Assembly: GCA_036524155.1 (NCBI GenBank)
Contig: DATDCV010000188.1
Coordinates: 1-5,733, forward strand
Direction: 5' to 3'
DNA from: DATDCV01 sp036524155
GTDB taxonomy: Bacteria; Verrucomicrobiota; Verrucomicrobiia; Limisphaerales; UBA8199
Length of the DNA: 5,733 nt
This document shows, one piece after another, positions 1-3,960 of the stretch. The translations under genes were made by a program, and so were the position numbers. A model generated the notes under the pieces. The model made no database searches and was not told where the DNA came from. It worked only from the letters and a program-made list of their open reading frames with translations. Each line of letters begins with the position of its first letter. The stretch's first letter is position 1.

Positions 1-1
1 G

Positions 2-1021
2 GTGGCAGTAGGGATGAATGAACACGTGGTCGAGTATGGCCGGATGTTCAACGAGCTGGATGACGAGATGGCTCGCAACGTTTGCATCATCGGCAGCGCG
101 ACACGCGACGAGCTGTGGGGTTCGCCCGAGAAGGCGGGCCACGAAATTATTCCGGTGGGCGAGACGGTTTTCATCAACGGCGTGCCCTTCACGATTATCG
201 GGATGTTCCAGCACTACGAGAGCGAGCAGGACCGCAAGTACCGGGAGTTGGCGAAATCCCAACCGACCACGCAGCCGGGTGGAGTCGCCCGTAACCGAGG
301 CTGGGGCGGCCGGCGCGGCGGAGGCCCTTTCGCCTGGAAAAACCGGACGGTTTATCTGCCACTTAATACGGTTTGGATGAAGTTCCGTTCCGGAGCAACG
401 TATGCGGCGCTCAACTCGGGTGGCGGCGGTGGCAGTGGCGCGACGGCGACCGGAGCGACCGGGGATCCGAGGCTGTCGGGGCTGGAGTTGAAAATCGCGT
501 CGGTCGATATCCTGCCGGAAGCTCTGCAGCAAGTTCGGAACGTGCTTATGAGCACGCACAAGGGGATCGAAGATTTTACGTTTCGGACGCAGGAGGACTG
601 GGCGGAGCAAATCAAGACGTTCGTGCACAATGCGCGCGTCAGCGGCGGGCTCATCGCCGGCATCAGCCTGTTGGTCGGCGGCATCGGCATCATGAACATC
701 ATGCTGGCCAGTATTTCGGAACGGGTGCGGGAGATCGGAATCCGAAAATCGGTGGGGGCATCCACCGTTGATATTTTCACACAAATCCTGGTCGAATCGG
801 TTGTGATTGCGATCCTGGGAGGGTTGGCGGGGCTGGCGTTCTCGTTCCTGCTGGTCTATCTCATCAGTGGTTTCTCGCCGACGGAGAATGCGCCGATCGT
901 GACGGTCGGCTCGCTGGTGGTGGCGTTCGGCTTTAGCGTTCTGGTGGGCATTTTGGCGGGGATCTTTCCGGCGCTAAAAGCCTCCCAGATGAACCCGATC
1001 GAAGCGTTGAGGTATGAGTAG
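2..1021 (+). CDS. MacB-type ABC transporter permease, N-terminus cut by window edge
   Basis: This is an inner-membrane permease subunit of a MacB/FtsX-family (type VII) ABC transporter. The family couples cytoplasmic ATP hydrolysis to movement of a periplasmic domain, to export or extrude substrates. The 339 visible residues begin inside the periplasmic MacB_PCD-like domain. Aligning its GMN...EYGR stretch with EMN...GHGR of the next gene (Met134 there) suggests about 129 residues, including TM1, lie outside the window. Three membrane segments follow at about 213-235, 262-289 and 301-323. The family motifs GGIGIMNIMLASISERVREIGIRK and the C-terminal FPALKAS..NPIEALRYE ending are split between these segments. 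The periplasmic part carries Gly-rich inserts (about 91-110 and 139-147). The stop overlaps the weak ribosome site of the next permease. The substrate cannot be told. Family assignment is secure; the first codon shown is not the true start. Confidence 0.93.
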   Translation: MAVGMNEHVVEYGRMFNELDDEMARNVCIIGSATRDELWGSPEKAGHEIIPVGETVFINGVPFTIIGMFQHYESEQDRKYRELAKSQPTTQPGGVARNRGWGGRRGGGPFAWKNRTVYLPLNTVWMKFRSGATYAALNSGGGGGSGATATGATGDPRLSGLELKIASVDILPEALQQVRNVLMSTHKGIEDFTFRTQEDWAEQIKTFVHNARVSGGLIAGISLLVGGIGIMNIMLASISERVREIGIRKSVGASTVDIFTQILVESVVIAILGGLAGLAFSFLLVYLISGFSPTENAPIVTVGSLVVAFGFSVLVGILAGIFPALKASQMNPIEALRYE

Positions 1022-1027
1022 GCTGGC

Positions 1028-2380
1028 ATGACCTTCGCCAACACCATTTTGGTCGGGTTCAAGGAGGTGTGGTCGCACAAAGTGCGATCGCTGCTCACGA
1101 TGATGGGCATCATCCTCGGAGTCGCCAGCCTGGTGGGGATGACGGCGATCATCAAAGGGATGGAAAACGGGATGACGGAGACCATGATCGCAATGGGTGG
1201 CGCCGATAAAGTGCTGCTGGAGGACGAGGACGTCCCGCCCGAACAGGAGCACCTGGCCGACCAGGCGCCAGGGCGCACGATGGCGGATGTCGAGGCCCTG
1301 AGGGATTGCGCGCCGTTGTTACGGCTGATTTCACCGGAAATGGCGGTGTATTCGGTGACGATTACGCGCGAGGACAAAATCGTGATGCCTTCAGAAACCG
1401 TCGGAGTATCGGGGTCCGTGCTCGAAATGAACCTGCACACGATCGGGCATGGCCGTTTCTTTACCGACCTGGACGAGGAGAACGCCAATGCGGTGTGCGT
1501 GATCGGCACGGGGATTCGGGATGAACTTTTCGGCGATCCCGAAAAAACCGGGCGCGAGATCATTCCCATCGGCGAACTAATCAATATCAACGGACAGCCG
1601 TTCACGATTGTTGGCATGTTCATGCGCTACGAAGGCGAGCGGGAAAAAAAGGAACGCGAGCAGGCCAGATTACGGGCCAAGGAACCGCAGGCGGGCCCCA
1701 CCCGCAGGAAAGGTTGGGGCCATGGGAATTGGGCGTTCTGGCGCAAGAACATGACCGTTTACATGCCGCTGAATACCGCGTGGATGCGTTTTCGCGCCGC
1801 GGGTAACAACGGCGGAGTGCCGGACCAGCGCCTCTCGGACGTTGACCTGAAGGTTGCCAGCCTCGACCGACTGGATCCGGCGCTGCAACAGGCCAGGAAC
1901 GTGCTGATGTTGACGCATCGTGGCATCGAGGACTTTGGCTTCCGCACCCAGGAAAACCAGGTCGAGAGTATCAACCAGCAAATCCGGAATGCCCGCATGA
2001 GCGGCGGAATTATTGCCGCCATCAGCCTGATTGTCGGGGGAATTGGGATCATGAACATCATGCTCGCAAGCATCAACGAACGCATCCGGCAAATCGGGAT
2101 CTGCAAAGCGGTCGGCGCGACGGGCGGCGCGATCTTTATCCAGGTCTTGATCGAAAGCGTCGTGATCGCGATGCTGGGAGCGGCGCTGGGGCTGGGGGCG
2201 TCCTACTGTTTTGTCTGGGTACTCGAGCAGTTCAGCCCGGTAGCCAACGCCCCCGTGATCACACCCGGCGCCATGATGGTGGCGGTCGTTTTCAGCGCCG
2301 CCGTCGGTGTCATCGCCGGGTTGTTCCCGGCGCTCAAGGCGGCCCGGCTGCATCCGATCCAGGCCTTGAGATACGAATAG
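1028..2380 (+). CDS. MacB-type ABC transporter permease (complete, tandem paralogue)
   Basis: This is a complete 450-aa permease homologous to the preceding one along its whole visible length. Order: a cytoplasmic N-terminal helix (1-20); TM1 at about 21-43 with the family motif RSLLTMMGIILGV; a periplasmic MacB_PCD-like domain at about 46-320; then TM2 (325-348), TM3 (373-397) and TM4 (411-434), ending FPALKAARLHPIQALRYE. The length matches stand-alone MacB-type permeases that lack a fused ATPase. The ATG at 1028 is chosen because TM1 then sits at the usual distance from the N-terminus. It lies 6 nt after the upstream stop, and an AGG overlapping that stop (1020-1022) is the only nearby Shine-Dalgarno-like match, so translational coupling is likely. 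The pair could form a heterodimeric permease with an ATPase encoded upstream. One oddity is Cys359 in IGICK, where the paralogue has Arg (IGIRK). Substrate unknown; lipoprotein, peptide or antibiotic export are all possible. Confidence 0.95.
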   Translation: MTFANTILVGFKEVWSHKVRSLLTMMGIILGVASLVGMTAIIKGMENGMTETMIAMGGADKVLLEDEDVPPEQEHLADQAPGRTMADVEALRDCAPLLRLISPEMAVYSVTITREDKIVMPSETVGVSGSVLEMNLHTIGHGRFFTDLDEENANAVCVIGTGIRDELFGDPEKTGREIIPIGELININGQPFTIVGMFMRYEGEREKKEREQARLRAKEPQAGPTRRKGWGHGNWAFWRKNMTVYMPLNTAWMRFRAAGNNGGVPDQRLSDVDLKVASLDRLDPALQQARNVLMLTHRGIEDFGFRTQENQVESINQQIRNARMSGGIIAAISLIVGGIGIMNIMLASINERIRQIGICKAVGATGGAIFIQVLIESVVIAMLGAALGLGASYCFVWVLEQFSPVANAPVITPGAMMVAVVFSAAVGVIAGLFPALKAARLHPIQALRYE

Positions 2381-2486
2381 GGGCGTGTGGCCTCTCGTCC
2401 GAAAGAGAAAAAGCATGGCGGCGGCTGCACGTTGTGCGTGTGGGACCCAGCGACCGGGAATTTGCCAGGACACCTCTGGTCTTCTT

Positions 2487-3029
2487 TCAGACAGGCAGTC
2501 GTTTGCGGGCGGCGAGAATACGCTCCCTCGTCTTCTCATCCACCCAAGTCTGCTTGAGCGCCCACCCAGCGGCCCTGAACAGGTCGGCGGACGGCAACGT
2601 AGAGAGCGTCGGTGCGTGCTCACCGGCCGCCAGTATGCTCAGCAGGTAAAAGAGGTACGCAACTTTCCACTCAGGTGAGCTTTTGTGGCAGACCTGCGTG
2701 CGCGCTTTAAAGAACTCTTTGGATAACTTCAGTAACTCGAATGGTGGCTCGGGGCGGAACAACAAATCCGCAAAGGATCTGACCCCGGCGGCGGCAGCTT
2801 CGGCCAGGGCGTGCTTGCGGTTTCGCACCGCAGGACCCGCCAGTTTGAAGCTGCCCAGGTCAAACTCCAGGGAGGCGGCAAGCTGGTGGCGGAGCATCGC
2901 CGGCAGGTCTCGGCCAGTCCACAGGTCGGCCGTCGTCGGGTCTAGCTCCATTATTTTCGAAAGCTGTGCCGCGTTGCCCTGGCGCACCGCCTTTGATGGA
3001 TCAAACTCTGTCATTACTGTACCCGACAT
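2487..3029 (-). CDS. Uncharacterised small protein encoded downstream of the sigma factor
   Basis: This is a 180-aa protein of unknown function, and no named domain is recognised. It has no signal peptide and looks soluble and mostly helical. Landmarks are DLPAMLRHQLAASLEFDL (41-58), a segment SFADLLFRPEPPFELLKL (85-102), a hydrophobic helix VAYLFYLLSILAA (123-135) and an amphipathic C-terminal part (about 146-178). From memory, similar FADLLF-P-PP-ELL...K-F proteins occur beside sigma factors in PVC bacteria, but this is unverified. It starts 32 nt after the sigma stop on the same strand, so the two are probably cotranscribed. Two starts are possible. ATG at 3029 has AAAGGA upstream with a long 12-nt spacer. 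ATG at 3014 (MTEFDPSK) has GGG with a 7-nt spacer. The frame stays open upstream of 3029 into the sigma gene's A8 run, so a frameshifted fusion to the sigma factor is conceivable. The coding call is good; the function is open. Confidence 0.8.
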   Translation of the reverse strand: MSGTVMTEFDPSKAVRQGNAAQLSKIMELDPTTADLWTGRDLPAMLRHQLAASLEFDLGSFKLAGPAVRNRKHALAEAAAAGVRSFADLLFRPEPPFELLKLSKEFFKARTQVCHKSSPEWKVAYLFYLLSILAAGEHAPTLSTLPSADLFRAAGWALKQTWVDEKTRERILAARKRLPV

Positions 3030-3061
3030 TACGTGGTTGGATCCTTTGTACCTGCGAACTT

Positions 3062-3820
3062 TTATTCTTTTTTTTCGTGAGCCAAACGGCTCAAGAACTG
3101 TCGCAGGTCGCGCAGTTCTGCCCGAGCGGCCCCGCTACTTTCCTCATATTCAGCAATCACCGCGTTCAGGTGTCGGCAGAAGATTCGCTTTCCGGTGATC
3201 AACAGGTTTTGCGCGGCGGAAGGAGAGGAGATCCCAAATCTCGAGACCAAGTCCTCGTAGCTGACAGGTTCGGCGTCCTCCAGGATGGGTTGCAGCAGCC
3301 GGAGGCGGAATATCTCCCAAATTTGAACGCGGTTAAGCTTTTTCCCGCGAGGCTTCCGGCAATCGATTTCCATGCGTCTCAGCACTTCCACCAGTATGGC
3401 GCGCGCCCATTCCATACCGAACGCCTCACTCCCGTTCTCTTCGGCTGACAGGTCCGAGCTCAGTCCTTCCATCGACACCACCTCAGCCTGTCTGGCGCGC
3501 AGTCGGTCGCGAACGAAGTTCTTCAGGCTCATCTTGAGAAGATCGCGGAACCGCCCACGTCCCCGCTCAGCCTTGTTCAACCACCCCTTCTTTAGAATCC
3601 TGCCCTCGGTAAAATCCTGTAAGAGTTCCTGCGCTTCGTCCTCCATGCCGGGAAAGGCGGCCAGCAAATACGCCTTTAAGGGACTTTGATATTTCAAGAT
3701 CAGATCGTTGAGCCGATCCGAGTCCCGGTGCAGGGAGCTCGGAAGGTGCCCCGAGGCTGACCATTGGGTGGTAGGCCACGGCCAGGAAGCGTCCGGGCGT
3801 CTCGAAGGCGCTCTCTTCAT
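3062..3820 (-). CDS. ECF-like RNA polymerase sigma factor (PVC-type, kinase-linked)
   Basis: This is a 252-aa sigma-70-family factor resembling the ECF-like factors common in planctomycetes and verrucomicrobia. It would bind core RNA polymerase and direct it to specific promoters. A PTTQWS motif lies near the N-terminus (16-21). Region 2 spans about 35-110, with the core-binding DEAQELLQDF (61-70) and then GRGRFRDLL..SLKNFVRDRLRA, matching the family's RGRFR-LL-SLK-FL--- pattern. A variable linker follows (about 111-160). The region 4 helix-turn-helix (about 167-205) contains SYEDLVSRFGISSPSAAQ. The tail includes ELRDLRQFLSRL (237-248), also typical of the family. I chose ATG at 3820 because AGGG lies 8 nt upstream and the family motif then falls near residue 16. 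A GTG at 3889 would add 23 residues but has no ribosome site. It is divergent from the kinase gene and upstream of the unknown gene. No classical anti-sigma gene is visible, so the kinase may be its regulator (inference). Confidence 0.88.
   Translation of the reverse strand: MKRAPSRRPDASWPWPTTQWSASGHLPSSLHRDSDRLNDLILKYQSPLKAYLLAAFPGMEDEAQELLQDFTEGRILKKGWLNKAERGRGRFRDLLKMSLKNFVRDRLRARQAEVVSMEGLSSDLSAEENGSEAFGMEWARAILVEVLRRMEIDCRKPRGKKLNRVQIWEIFRLRLLQPILEDAEPVSYEDLVSRFGISSPSAAQNLLITGKRIFCRHLNAVIAEYEESSGAARAELRDLRQFLSRLAHEKKE
3068..3093 (-). promoter_or_regulatory. Hairpin plus A8 slippery run at the end of the sigma gene
   Basis: Read on the minus strand, TGAGCC-GTTT-GGCTCA (3093 to 3078) is a perfect 6-bp stem with a 4-nt loop. 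Two bases later comes a run of eight A (3075 to 3068) followed by G. In the sigma frame the run reads gaA AAA AAA G, a classical A_AAA_AAA slippery heptamer, three codons before the TAA stop. The downstream gene lies in the -1 frame, and that frame is open across the junction. The sequence facts are certain; a recoding or transcriptional-slippage role is inference. The A run follows the stem on the coding strand, so this is not an intrinsic terminator. Confidence 0.45.
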
Positions 3821-3828
3821 TTCTTTAG

Positions 3829-3832
3829 CCCT
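3829..3832 (-). promoter_or_regulatory. Ribosome binding site deciding the sigma factor start
   Basis: On the minus strand AGGG (within TCAGGG) sits 8 nt before the ATG at 3820. The alternative in-frame GTG at 3889 has no comparable purine-rich sequence upstream. This is the main reason for preferring the 252-aa form of the sigma factor. Confidence 0.55.
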
Positions 3833-3873
3833 GATCGTTGCGCGAATTTGCAGACGGCTCAACTCGACCTTTA

Positions 3874-3891
3874 ACGTGGCCTCAACCACGT
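3874..3891. repeat. Perfect inverted repeat, candidate operator
   Basis: ACGTGG (3874-3879), a 6-nt spacer CCTCAA, then CCACGT (3886-3891) form a perfect 6+6 inverted repeat. The right arm also contains the self-complementary hexamer CACGTG (3887-3892). It lies inside the divergent intergenic region, 54 bp before the sigma start at 3820 and 69 bp before the kinase start. That is a sensible place for a dimeric regulator or a leader-RNA stem. No regulator is known from the sequence alone. Confidence 0.4.
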
Positions 3892-3960
3892 GAGCGGGAC
3901 AAGCCCTTTTTGCTACTGTCAGAAATCAGTTTCCCTTGAAGGTCCGACCCGCTAAACTCC

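Larger units (their letters stand above)
3821..3960. promoter_or_regulatory. Divergent intergenic region between sigma factor and kinase
   Basis: These 140 bp separate the start of the minus-strand sigma unit from the plus-strand kinase and must carry the leader sequences of both unless transcription starts inside a gene. They are less GC-rich than the flanks around 3908-3940. I see no clear TTGACA/TATAAT pair in either direction, which would fit an alternative sigma factor reading its own promoter. GAAGG at 3938-3942 is the only Shine-Dalgarno-like match before the kinase ATG, but its 18-nt spacing is too long to be convincing. Confidence 0.5.

Noticed and set aside
856..1623. 255-codon open frame on the minus strand
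   Set aside because: It is antisense to conserved permease sequence of both tandem genes and crosses their junction. The Ser/Thr/Pro-rich translation has no recognisable motif.
2381..2486. Candidate terminators in the convergent gap (GCAC-GTT-GTGC at 2427-2437; CCAG-N7-CTGG at 2465-2479)
   Set aside because: The stems are only 4 bp and no clean U-tract follows, although TCTTCTTT comes after the second. This is too weak to call.
1670..2623. 317-codon open frame on the minus strand
   Set aside because: It lies opposite the well-conserved C-terminal half of the second permease and crosses into the unknown gene. It is Arg/His/Asp-rich and shows no domain, so it is a GC-rich antisense shadow.
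3061..3093. T8 run and adjacent hairpin as a plus-strand intrinsic terminator
   Set aside because: Read on the plus strand the T run precedes the stem, and on the minus strand the stem is followed by A rather than T, so neither direction fits a terminator.
2683..3198. 171-codon open frame on the plus strand
   Set aside because: It is antisense to the unknown gene and the sigma tail, whose minus-strand reading gives a coherent helical protein and a recognised family. Nothing is recognised on this strand.
3821..3889. N-terminal extension of the sigma factor from GTG at 3889
   Set aside because: There is no ribosome site before the GTG, the extension is not family-like, and it would run through the inverted repeat. 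ATG at 3820 has AGGG at good spacing.
3908..3940. Possible -35-like TTGCTA and small symmetric pieces (ACTG-N8-CAGT, GAAA-N4-TTTC) before the kinase
   Set aside because: No matching -10 element lies at 16-18 bp, and 4-bp arms are expected by chance.
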